Positions 1 to 4,983 of a stretch of DNA of 7,699 bases are shown piece by piece. Numbering within the stretch: the first letter of the stretch is position 1; every line of letters begins with the position of its first letter. The notes below the pieces were generated by a model. That model was not told the origin of the DNA, did no database searches, and saw nothing but the letters and a program-made list of their open reading frames with translations. Origin of the DNA: JAHJRN01 sp043805355 (lineage in GTDB: Bacteria; Patescibacteriota; Patescibacteriia; 2-12-FULL-60-25). The stretch is taken from NCBI GenBank assembly GCA_043805355.1, contig JAZDIB010000018.1, positions 1 through 7,699 of the forward strand. Direction: 5' to 3'. Made by a program: the position numbers and the translations under genes.

Positions 1-28
1 GTCGATGTCAACGGACTTTTATGGGGCT

Positions 29-372
29 GTCTTCTCGCTCCTTCTTCTCTATCTGACTCTGTCGGATGCGGAAGAGGGAGGGACTATACGAGAAGTCTAC
101 CGAAAGATTTTGGGCCCATTGTCCCTTCCCATCCGTTAGCGAGCCACGTCGCTCGCGAACTACGTGGCGAGAGGACTTGTAGGCGTATGGCAATTGCCTG
201 GATGCCTCTTGTCCTCTCGCTCCCTCTTCTCCACCCAACCCTCGTCGGATGAGGAAGAGGGAGGGACTCTGATTGCCTTGTCAGAGACTCATGTAGCGGT
301 GTCCCTTCCAACCTTTCAGCGAGAGGACTCTGGACCCGATGGCATCTGCCATTGTAGTGCGTGTCCTCTCGC
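29..372. repeat. Tandem array of nested inverted repeats (two imperfect copies)
   Basis: Two imperfect copies of a hairpin-rich unit lie head to tail, one starting at 29 and one at 211. Perfect 10-bp arms GCGAGAGGAC / GTCCTCTCGC occur at 167-176/211-220 and 319-328/363-372, each pair enclosing exactly 34 nt. A third right-hand arm with one change is at 29-38. Inner hairpins fill the 34-nt interiors (for example ATGGC/GCCAT around 340-353). A second dyad CTCCCTCTTC / GAAGAGGGAG lies at 219-228/253-262, with a near copy at 37-46/70-79, and AGGGAC/GTCCCT pairs join the parts. Copy 1 carries 28 extra bases (144-171). The array ends just before a plus-strand terminator, so it may be a transcribed structured RNA whose 5' end is near or beyond the window edge. 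No protein reading is convincing. The structure is seen; the function is unknown. Confidence 0.7.
143..168. repeat. Extra 28-bp hairpin insertion within the array
   Basis: Aligning the two array copies shows bases 144-171 present only in copy 1. They form a hairpin with 7-bp stem GCCACGT (143-149) / ACGTGGC (162-168). The motif GCGAG appears on both sides of the extra segment, like a short target duplication or a slippage product. Confidence 0.55.
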
Positions 373-385
373 CGCTATCTCCAAG

Positions 386-418
386 ACCCCCGGACTTCAC
401 ATCCGGGGGTTTCTTCTT
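386..418 (+). terminator. Intrinsic terminator closing the hairpin array
   Basis: A perfect 9-bp stem ACCCCCGGA (386-394) / TCCGGGGGT (402-410) with a 7-nt loop is followed on the plus strand by TTCTTCTT. The minus strand has no U tract, so the direction is plus. It ends transcription coming from the hairpin array and isolates the small gene at 465. Confidence 0.85.
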
Positions 419-446
419 GACAAAACCTGCATTTTCCGCCTAGGTA
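417..446 (+). promoter_or_regulatory. Candidate promoter of the 42-residue membrane protein gene
   Basis: A perfect -35 TTGACA (417-422) lies directly after the terminator U tract. The -10 is weak: CTAGGT at 17 bp or TAGGTA at 18 bp spacing (440-446). The predicted start near 452 would leave almost nothing ahead of the ribosome binding site at 452-457, so the -10 assignment is uncertain. Confidence 0.4.
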
Positions 447-464
447 TCCACAGGAGGAACATCT

Positions 465-593
465 ATGACCATCCTTTACATCGCTCTCGCCTTTTTCTTC
501 GGGTTTTCCGTCGGCGGATTCCTCGAATATTGGGCGGACTACACGGACTGGGACACGCTTCTCGAGGAGTACCGCTCCACGACGACGAGCTGA
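465..593 (+). CDS. Small single-span membrane protein, 42 residues
   Basis: A 42-residue ORF starts at ATG 465 with a textbook ribosome binding site, AGGAGG at 452-457, 7 nt upstream. Residues 3-20 form one strongly hydrophobic helix rich in Leu, Ile and Phe with a GFSVGG small-residue stretch. A short acidic, aromatic tail follows (EYWADYTDWD, 21-30, then LLEEY) and a Ser/Thr end. The tail is net acidic, so the positive-inside rule gives only a weak topology hint. The stop is followed at once by a bidirectional terminator shared with the convergent hibernation factor gene, so this is a single-gene unit. I do not recognise a family. The combination of binding site, membrane helix and terminator makes a real gene likely despite its size; the role is unknown. 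Confidence 0.72.
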   Translation: MTILYIALAFFFGFSVGGFLEYWADYTDWDTLLEEYRSTTTS

Positions 594-596
594 CCC

Positions 597-630
597 AAAA
601 ACCCTCCCGATTCAATCGGGAGGGTTTTTG
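597..630. terminator. Bidirectional intrinsic terminator between convergent genes
   Basis: The stem ACCCTCCCGA (601-610) / TCGGGAGGGT (616-625) with a 5-nt loop is flanked by an A tract (597-600) and a T tract (626-629). It therefore works on both strands: for the small membrane protein gene (+, stop at 593) and for hpf/raiA (-, stop at 632). Confidence 0.88.
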
Positions 631-631
631 T

Positions 632-943
632 TTACCGGTGGTCGTCGAGGTCGCGCTCCTTCTTCTGCGCGAGCGTCTCGCGGAGGTGATCCTTCACCTT
701 GTCGATGGCCTTGTAGAGGTTCATCGCGTTCCGTTCGACGCGCAGGACATCGCCCGGCACCTCCATGTTGGCGATGCACTCGAACACATCCCCTTTGTTG
801 TGGTGATCCGACTCTTTCCCGACCGACACGTCGATCTGCAACGCCTTAGGCGCGAATTTCTCGAGGGTTTGGAACTTCTCCTCGACGTACTGGCGGATGG
901 CTGGCGTCAGCTCCATCCCCACTGCGCGGATGTTGATAACCAT
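632..943 (-). CDS. hpf: Ribosome hibernation promoting factor (short HPF/RaiA family)
   Basis: This 103-residue protein begins MVINIRAVGMELTPAIRQYV and has the length and layout of the short HPF/YfiA (RaiA) family: beta strand, helix (residues about 13-29, AIRQYVEEKFQTLEKFAP), three strands, then a second long helix (about 74-95). Family members bind the small ribosomal subunit in the tRNA/mRNA channel during stationary phase and inactivate 70S ribosomes or promote 100S dimers. There is no C-terminal dimerisation domain, so this is not long HPF. The C-terminal tail is basic and acidic (QKKERDLDDHR). No Shine-Dalgarno sequence precedes ATG 943; the leader instead contains a simple tandem repeat, so the start rests on the family N-terminus. 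Transcription ends at the shared terminator at 597-630. Whether it acts like E. coli HPF or YfiA cannot be told. Confidence 0.93.
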   Translation of the reverse strand: MVINIRAVGMELTPAIRQYVEEKFQTLEKFAPKALQIDVSVGKESDHHNKGDVFECIANMEVPGDVLRVERNAMNLYKAIDKVKDHLRETLAQKKERDLDDHR

Positions 944-952
944 ATGGGAGTT

Positions 953-980
953 GGTAGTGAGTAGTTGGTGGTGAGTAGTT
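953..980. repeat. Short tandem repeat in the hpf leader (2 x 14 bp)
   Basis: GGTAGTGAGTAGTT (953-966) is followed directly by GGTGGTGAGTAGTT (967-980), one base different. It sits 10 bases upstream of the hpf start on its leader side. An inverted copy of the core, ACTCACCACC, lies at 1265-1274 over the murB stop, so the two flank the gene-poor segment between. Confidence 0.7.
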
Positions 981-1001
981 ACGGACGAAAAGTCCGCTTT
1001 C

Positions 1002-1175
1002 TTACTCCGATAACCTGGAAATGAACCTGTTCAGCATCTTCATGACTGTGGACAACTCGGTCTCGATGCTCTCGCTGGTTTCATTATCCATGAACGTCAG
1101 TCTCTTAGCAATCTCGACCTGCGTCTCGAGTTCCGCGCCTGAACCGTAGGCTATTGTCATTGACCTAACCGTCAT
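1002..1175 (-). pseudogene. C-terminal remnant of a four-helix-bundle (23S rRNA intervening-sequence type) protein gene
   Basis: Read on the minus strand, 1160-1002 encodes 52 residues beginning MTIAYGSGAELETQVEIAKR and ending near MKMLNRFISRLSE. That is the classic third and fourth helix of the four-helix-bundle family related to proteins encoded in 23S rRNA intervening sequences (the 'IAxGSxxELETQ ... IAKxL' and 'xKMLNxxIxxL' signatures). The family is normally about 110-125 residues, so the first half is missing. The frame stays open upstream to an ATG at 1175, then runs into the palindromic element at 1171-1245, where an in-frame TGA occurs. The element seems to have cut or replaced the N-terminal half. 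No ribosome binding site precedes either ATG, so expression is doubtful. Family identity is strong by signature; loss of function is inferred from truncation. Confidence 0.75.
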
Positions 1176-1245
1176 CCTGAGTCCGACGAAGGAACTTCCG
1201 AATATTCGGAAGCTTCTTCGCCTTCTGGATATGGCTCAGAATGAC
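1171..1245. repeat. Palindromic mobile-type repeat element, copy 1
   Basis: Terminal arms GTCATCCTGAG (1171-1181) and CTCAGAATGAC (1235-1245) are inverted with one mismatch. An 18-bp perfect palindrome occupies 1195-1212 (half-site CTTCCGAAT). No ORF is carried, so it resembles small non-autonomous palindromic elements of the 'GTCATTCTGAG...CTCAGAATGAC' kind seen scattered in many genomes. It shares CCTGAGTCCGACGAA (1176-1190), CCTTCTGGAT (1221-1230) and GAATGACA (1239-1246) with the element at 2260-2316. Its left end coincides with the break in the four-helix-bundle gene. Confidence 0.75.
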
Positions 1246-1266
1246 ATGCTTATATAAACCACCCAC

Positions 1267-2250
1267 TCACCACCCAACAAGCCGCAACTCGTCCTCCAGT
1301 AGGATACCCAGGTCGTCCCGGACGCGCATCTTGATCATGCTCGTGAGCGCGATGACGTCCTGCGCACGGGCGCCGGGTTTCACCACGACGAAATTCGCGT
1401 GCATCTCGCTGACCGACGCGTTGCCGATGGTCGTCCCCTTCAGATCAAGCCGGTCGATGAGCCAGCCGGCCGTGATGCGCTTCTGCGCCAGCATCTCCGG
1501 CGGGATGTTCGGAACGCGCCGCTTGAGGATGGCCAGTACGGATTCGTCCTCAAACGAGAAGTTTTTGAACATGCATCCGGCGCTCGCCTCGCCGAGCGGC
1601 TGCGTCATCCGACGTTTCGCCATGAGCGTCTCGATCTCCTCCTTCGCCGCCTCGGCATCCCCTGCCTCGAGCGCGAGCGTCGCGGACAGGACGACGAACG
1701 GTTCGGCCTTGAAGCGGCTTTCGCGGTAGCCGAAACGGCAGTCCGTGTTCGCGAGCATCATCCGCTTCGACGTCGCCGGGTCGTAGGCCTCGACCTCGAC
1801 GACGACGTCCTTCATCTCCTTGCCGTAGCATCCCGCGTCGCCGACGACCGCGCCGCCGACGGTCCCAGGGACGGTCGCGCCCCAGGCGAACCCGCGCAGA
1901 CCCGCGTCCGCGGCCTGTCGCGCCAGGGTCGTGGTGAACGCCCCGGATTCCGCGACGGCCCGCGTCCCGTCGAACGCGATTTTCCTGTTGCCGGCCATGA
2001 TGACCACGCCTTCATATCCCTCGTCCGACACGAGCGTGTTCGACCCGCCGCCGAGGATGACCCACGGGATGGAGAACCGTTTCGCCGCCTCGATGGCCGC
2101 GATGAGCTCGTCGGCGGACCCTGCGACGACGAAGAGGCGCGCCTTTCCCCCGATGCGGAGCGTCGTGTGGCCGGAAAGCGGCTCGTCCTTCATCGCGTCC
2201 GGCACGGCCGCGAGGTAGGAGGTGATGAGTTTCGGCGTCAGTATTTTCAT
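1267..2250 (-). CDS. murB: UDP-N-acetylenolpyruvoylglucosamine reductase MurB
   Basis: 327 residues. MurB is a cytoplasmic FAD enzyme that reduces UDP-GlcNAc-enolpyruvate to UDP-MurNAc with NADPH, the second committed step of peptidoglycan precursor synthesis. Visible signatures: LRIGGKA (31-37) and LGGGSN (66-71) of the FAD-binding domain; VPGTVGGAVVGDAGCYG (127-143); CRFGYRESRFK (171-181) with the substrate Arg; SAGCMFKN (223-230); GWLID (262-266); HANF (284-287); and the final acidic LLEDEL (317-322). The proton donor after 'AG', usually Ser, is Cys226 here, a substitution known in some MurB proteins. ATG 2250 overlaps the murC stop (ATGA), so translation is probably coupled. An AGAAGGG sequence at 2260-2266, 9 nt upstream, lies inside a palindromic repeat and may be the ribosome binding site. 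The stop lies in a simple GGTGGTGAGT-type repeat; no terminator is obvious after it. Confidence 0.96.
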   Translation of the reverse strand: MKILTPKLITSYLAAVPDAMKDEPLSGHTTLRIGGKARLFVVAGSADELIAAIEAAKRFSIPWVILGGGSNTLVSDEGYEGVVIMAGNRKIAFDGTRAVAESGAFTTTLARQAADAGLRGFAWGATVPGTVGGAVVGDAGCYGKEMKDVVVEVEAYDPATSKRMMLANTDCRFGYRESRFKAEPFVVLSATLALEAGDAEAAKEEIETLMAKRRMTQPLGEASAGCMFKNFSFEDESVLAILKRRVPNIPPEMLAQKRITAGWLIDRLDLKGTTIGNASVSEMHANFVVVKPGARAQDVIALTSMIKMRVRDDLGILLEDELRLVGW

Positions 2251-3716
2251 ACCGAAGGACCCTTCTGGATTCCCGCCGGAGCCTGCCCTGAGTCCGACGA
2301 ATGGGCGGGAATGACAGTCCTAATGGCCGCATCGATGTCCCCTGCCCCCATCACGATGACGATGTCGTCGGGCTGTGCCATCTTCAGGACGCTGGCGACG
2401 GCGGAGGCCGGGTCCGGCGCGTATCCGACCGACCGCGTCACGCCGCGCTCGACGTCATGCGTCTTCACGTCCTCGACGAGCTTCTGCGACGAGATGTCTC
2501 CGTCCTCCGTGACGTCACGTCCTTTCACCTCGTAGATCTCACAGAGGACGAGCGAATCCGCCTTGTCGAAGCACGGGATGAATTCCCGGTACAGCGCCTT
2601 CGTCCGATTGCGGTGATGCGGCTGGAAGCACAGGAGGACCTTCCGTCCCGGGAACGACTCGTGCGCCGCGGACAGGGTCTCGCAGACGGCGGTGGGATGA
2701 TGGCCGTAGTCGGAGTAGATGCGCGATTCCTCCTGTTCGCCGAGGAACTCGAACCTTCGCCAGATGCCCTTGAAGGCTTCGAGCGCATGTCCCATGTCCT
2801 GATACGCGATGCCGAGGGATTTGGCCATCAGCACGGCGCCAGTCGCGTTCATCGCGTTGAAATGGCCGGGGACCTGGAGGTTGAAGCGCGCGGTCATCGC
2901 GTCCTTTGCGATGGTCACGACGCGGTAATCGCCGTCCTGCCGGCTCGTGACGTGCCACACGCCTTCGACCGCTTCCGTGCCGAACGGGACGATGGCGACG
3001 CCGCGCGCCTCGAGCGACGGCCTCTCGGTCTCGATGAGCCGCGCGAGACGGGCATCGGACACGTTCACGACCACGAAGCCCTTGTCTCTGACCTGGCTGA
3101 CGAGCTCGTGGAACGACTGGAGGAGCGCGTCGATATCGCGGAACACGTCCGTGTGGTCGAGCTCGAGGTTGTTGAGGACGAGGCCGAAGGGATGGAACTC
3201 GAGGAAATGCCGTGCGTACTCGTCGCCCTCGACGACGAAGAGATTCGGACGGCCCTTGCGGAGGTTCCCATCCGTGAACGCCGGGACCTTGCTCCCGACC
3301 ACGACGGTCGGATCGAAACCTGCTTTCACGAGAATGAGCGCGAGCATCGCGGTCGTGGTGCTCTTGCCGTGCGTGCCGGAGACGACGATGGTCATCGCGT
3401 CCCGGAACCACTCGCCGAGGAACGCAAAATTCGTCATCTGCGGGATGTTCCGCTTGGCCGCTTCCATGCGTTCGAGATTCGTCGCCGGCGCCGCGGACGT
3501 GTAGATGAGGAGGTCCGTGCCCTCCGGGACGTTCTCAGCCGCCTCGCCGATGGAGATGCGCGCCCCGCGCTCCTGGAGCAGCTTGGTCTGCTCGTTCGCC
3601 TCCAGGTCCGAGCCCGTCACCGCGACGCCGGATGCGAGCAGGAGCTTGCCCACCGCGCTCATGTTGATGCCGCCGGCACCGACCAGGTGCACGGACTTCA
3701 GGGAATGTCTATCCAT
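2247..3716 (-). CDS. murC: UDP-N-acetylmuramate--L-alanine ligase MurC, with a repeat-derived C-terminal tail
   Basis: 489 residues. MurC is the cytoplasmic ATP-dependent ligase that adds L-Ala to UDP-MurNAc. Domain 1 has the nucleotide-sugar loop GAGGINMS (13-20); domain 2 has the P-loop SGTHGKSTTT (113-122), EGDEY (163-167) and NLELDHTDVF (183-192); then PGHFNAMNATGA (283-294). Domain 3 starts near RRFEFLG (320-326), with SDYGHHPTAV (335-344), FQPHHRNRT (364-372) and GAGDI (457-461). FQPHHRNRT-type sequence favours MurC over the recycling ligase Mpl. The tail after about residue 467 is encoded by the palindromic repeat at 2260-2316 and looks unrelated to the family. ATG 3716 is the start: an in-frame TAG lies 9 nt farther upstream. 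No Shine-Dalgarno sequence precedes it; a promoter placed 6 nt upstream suggests a leaderless mRNA. It forms an operon with murB. Confidence 0.96.
   Translation of the reverse strand: MDRHSLKSVHLVGAGGINMSAVGKLLLASGVAVTGSDLEANEQTKLLQERGARISIGEAAENVPEGTDLLIYTSAAPATNLERMEAAKRNIPQMTNFAFLGEWFRDAMTIVVSGTHGKSTTTAMLALILVKAGFDPTVVVGSKVPAFTDGNLRKGRPNLFVVEGDEYARHFLEFHPFGLVLNNLELDHTDVFRDIDALLQSFHELVSQVRDKGFVVVNVSDARLARLIETERPSLEARGVAIVPFGTEAVEGVWHVTSRQDGDYRVVTIAKDAMTARFNLQVPGHFNAMNATGAVLMAKSLGIAYQDMGHALEAFKGIWRRFEFLGEQEESRIYSDYGHHPTAVCETLSAAHESFPGRKVLLCFQPHHRNRTKALYREFIPCFDKADSLVLCEIYEVKGRDVTEDGDISSQKLVEDVKTHDVERGVTRSVGYAPDPASAVASVLKMAQPDDIVIVMGAGDIDAAIRTVIPAHSSDSGQAPAGIQKGPSV
2260..2316. repeat. Palindromic repeat element, copy 2, inside the 3' end of murC
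   Basis: Inverted arms ATTCCCGCC (2269-2277) and GGCGGGAAT (2304-2312), 9 bp perfect, enclose 26 nt. It shares CCTTCTGGAT, CCTGAGTCCGACGAA and GAATGACA with the element at 1171-1245, in a different order and spacing, so the two are related. It is read through in frame as the last ~22 codons of murC and supplies the AGAAGGG in front of murB. Confidence 0.78.
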
Positions 3717-3725
3717 ACGGATAGA
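3708..3725. promoter_or_regulatory. Inverted repeat centred on the murC start codon
   Basis: TCTATCC (3708-3714) and GGATAGA (3719-3725) form a perfect 7-bp dyad with a 4-nt centre holding part of the ATG (3714-3716). It overlaps the candidate -10 (3723-3728). It could be a repressor site or, in a longer transcript, a start-codon hairpin. No regulator is identified. Confidence 0.45.
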
Positions 3726-3751
3726 CTACGCGACAGTCGTGCTGCGGGCAA
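3723..3751 (-). promoter_or_regulatory. Candidate leaderless promoter of murC
   Basis: On the minus strand TTGCCC (3751-3746), 17 bp, TAGTCT (3728-3723), then 6 nt to ATG 3716. This matches the geometry seen at glyA and folD and fits the lack of a Shine-Dalgarno sequence at murC. Each hexamer is only a partial consensus match. Confidence 0.45.
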
Positions 3752-3777
3752 ATTCATTCCCCTCCTGCAGAACCCCC

Positions 3778-3817
3778 TCTGACTCCCCCTCCGTAAGAGG
3801 GAGAATAAGACGGTCAG
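3778..3817. repeat. Small pyrimidine-rich palindromic repeat upstream of murC
   Basis: CTGAC (3778-3782) and GTCAG (3813-3817) bracket an inner stem CCCTC (3787-3791) / GAGGG (3797-3801). The pyrimidine/purine bias (CCCCCTCTGACTCCCCCTCC, then AAGAGGGAG) resembles dispersed intergenic repeats, and the AGAGGGAG word also occurs in the array at the left edge. It lies between the upstream gene's terminator and the murC promoter and holds no gene. Confidence 0.45.
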
Positions 3818-3854
3818 AAAAAGCCGCCTCTCCTGCGGGGTGCAGGAAGGCGGC
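3818..3854 (-). terminator. Intrinsic terminator of the gene at 3881-4831
   Basis: On the minus strand a 7-bp stem (GCCGCCT/AGGCGGC, 3854-3848 with 3829-3823) continues into an inner CCTGC/GCAGG stem and is followed by TTTTT (3822-3818). It lies 27 nt after the stop at 3881 and separates that gene from murC. Confidence 0.85.
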
Positions 3855-3880
3855 GAGGACCCGGGTCGGGTCGAGGATAA

Positions 3881-4831
3881 TCACGTGCCGAACCAGAGCA
3901 GGAGCTGTCGCTCCGGAGCGGGCGGTTCCGACGGTTTCGACGTCGCGAGCGTCGCGCGGTCTCGTTCCGCTCCTTCGGGCGTCTCGCACCAGGAAGGATG
4001 CGTGAAGATCTTCGGGAGGACCTTGCAGTCGATCAGCTCCTTCCACCTCTCGGACGCGATAGGCATGAACATCCCATACGGGAGCACGTGCATCGCCCCT
4101 TGGACACGTTCCCGGTAGATCTGCAGGGCGCGCCACGGTTCCTTGGCCGTGATGAGCGTCGGACAGGTCGCGCGTTTGAGCAACGCACCTTCGTGGACGC
4201 GCAACGAGGACCGCGCCCCGCATCGTTTCGCGAGGTTCGCGCGCTCCGTCGCATACGACGCGCGGAACTCGTCCATGTCGACGATGCGGAACGTCCGTCC
4301 GGCCTTCTTGCGCAGGTCGATGGAGAGCGCCTCCTCGCTGCCGGCCGACAACTTCGGGAAGAACCGCGCGCAGAGTCGGTCGAGGACGCCCATGCCGCGC
4401 TGCTCGAAGAGGTCTCGGCGGACCTCGTCGAGGTCCCAAGGGATCTCACGCGACTCGAGGAGCCGCTGGAGCACGACCGTCTCGACGACCGCGAACTTCC
4501 GCGTGTCGCGGTAGGTGTGGTAGTGTTTCGCCCCGTCGCTCCATCGACGGACCATCTCGGCCGGGCTACCTCCATTCGCGGCGCAGTAGCGCGCCTGTTC
4601 GGTGCTCATCGCCTTCGTCGCGGTCGCGACGCCGACGCTCGGCCTGATGCCGCGCGTCTTGTCCGCTTCCTCGTTCCGCAGGATGCTCGCGAGGAATTTT
4701 CCGTGGTGGTCCACGGGATGTTCGGCCGCGAGCATGGCGTTGAACGCGGCGATGTCGATCACGGTCCAGTCGAGCGGCCGCTTGTTCGAGGGCCGCGTCC
4801 GTCCGAAGCACGTGTCTCTCTTCTTTGGCAT
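3881..4831 (-). CDS. Unrecognised protein, 316 residues
   Basis: I do not recognise a family. The start is placed at ATG 4831 because AGGAGG (4841-4836) lies 4 nt upstream; a longer frame opens at 4912, but the promoter (4877-4905) lies inside that extension. The protein begins MPKKRDTCFGRTRPSNKRPL, basic and Cys-containing, with no signal peptide and no membrane segment. It is mostly helical in appearance and charged, with several conserved-looking polar stretches: VDHHGKF (40-46), AMSTEQARYCAANGGSPAEMVRRW (74-97, helix-turn-helix-like spacing but unproven), GAKHYHTYRDTRKF (100-113), RKKAGRTFRIVD (174-185) and LPKIFTHPSWCE (272-283). Cysteines at 8, 83, 154, 204, 223, 269 and 282 show no zinc-knuckle spacing. 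The last 30 residues are Pro/Ser-rich. Own promoter and terminator make it a single-gene unit. Probably a soluble cytoplasmic protein; the function is unknown. Confidence 0.82.
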   Translation of the reverse strand: MPKKRDTCFGRTRPSNKRPLDWTVIDIAAFNAMLAAEHPVDHHGKFLASILRNEEADKTRGIRPSVGVATATKAMSTEQARYCAANGGSPAEMVRRWSDGAKHYHTYRDTRKFAVVETVVLQRLLESREIPWDLDEVRRDLFEQRGMGVLDRLCARFFPKLSAGSEEALSIDLRKKAGRTFRIVDMDEFRASYATERANLAKRCGARSSLRVHEGALLKRATCPTLITAKEPWRALQIYRERVQGAMHVLPYGMFMPIASERWKELIDCKVLPKIFTHPSWCETPEGAERDRATLATSKPSEPPAPERQLLLWFGT

Positions 4832-4835
4832 CTCT

Positions 4836-4841
4836 CCTCCT
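4836..4841 (-). promoter_or_regulatory. Ribosome binding site deciding the start at 4831
   Basis: AGGAGG on the minus strand, 4 nt before ATG 4831. It excludes the longer frame from ATG 4912, which has no such site. Confidence 0.8.
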
Positions 4842-4876
4842 GAATGATCCTGAATGCCTTGTGACGGTGCTGCCCG

Positions 4877-4905
4877 AAAATACACCGAAACCACGTTTCC
4901 GTCAA
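4877..4905 (-). promoter_or_regulatory. Sigma-70-like promoter of the 316-residue protein gene
   Basis: TTGACG (4905-4900), 17 bp, TATTTT (4882-4877) on the minus strand predict a start near 4870 and a leader of about 40 nt carrying the ribosome binding site. The spacer contains a dyad GAAAC/GTTTC around CAC (4888-4900), a possible operator between the promoter elements. Confidence 0.65.
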
Positions 4906-4944
4906 TGCTCACGGCATGTACCTTTCGGGGCTTTTCCGTTTATG

Positions 4945-4973
4945 AAAATCCCGCTCCAGGAGGCTGGAACGGG
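4945..4973 (-). terminator. Intrinsic terminator of the gene at 4984-5379
   Basis: On the minus strand a 10-bp stem (one G-U pair) CCCGTTCCAG (4973-4964) / CTGGAGCGGG (4959-4950) with a 4-nt loop is followed by ATTTTC. It starts 11 nt after the stop at 4984. The U tract is short. Confidence 0.75.
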
Positions 4974-4983
4974 AGGAAGCGGC

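Noticed and set aside
6..11. Minus-strand TTGACA at the left edge, perhaps a promoter for a gene to the left
   Set aside because: The matching -10 would lie outside the window, so it cannot be supported.
29..372. CRISPR array
   Set aside because: The 34-nt interiors look like spacers at first, but the flanking 10-mers are inverted rather than direct, the interiors fold on themselves, and there are no cas genes.
164..964. Long plus-strand open frame of 266 codons
   Set aside because: It runs through the hairpin array, two terminators and the reverse strand of hpf, and its sequence has no protein-like character. It is a shadow frame in GC-rich DNA.
982..996. Small hairpin CGGAC/GTCCG as terminator of the four-helix-bundle remnant
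   Set aside because: It has only 5 bp and no T run on the minus strand; too weak to call.
1399..3782. Long plus-strand open frames opposite murB and murC
   Set aside because: They are antisense to genes with unmistakable family motifs, are rich in Arg, Asp, Glu and Val as expected of reverse frames, and lack binding sites.
4832..4912. Longer start at ATG 4912 for the 316-residue protein
   Set aside because: It has no ribosome binding site, and the promoter elements at 4877-4905 lie inside it; ATG 4831 has AGGAGG 4 nt upstream.
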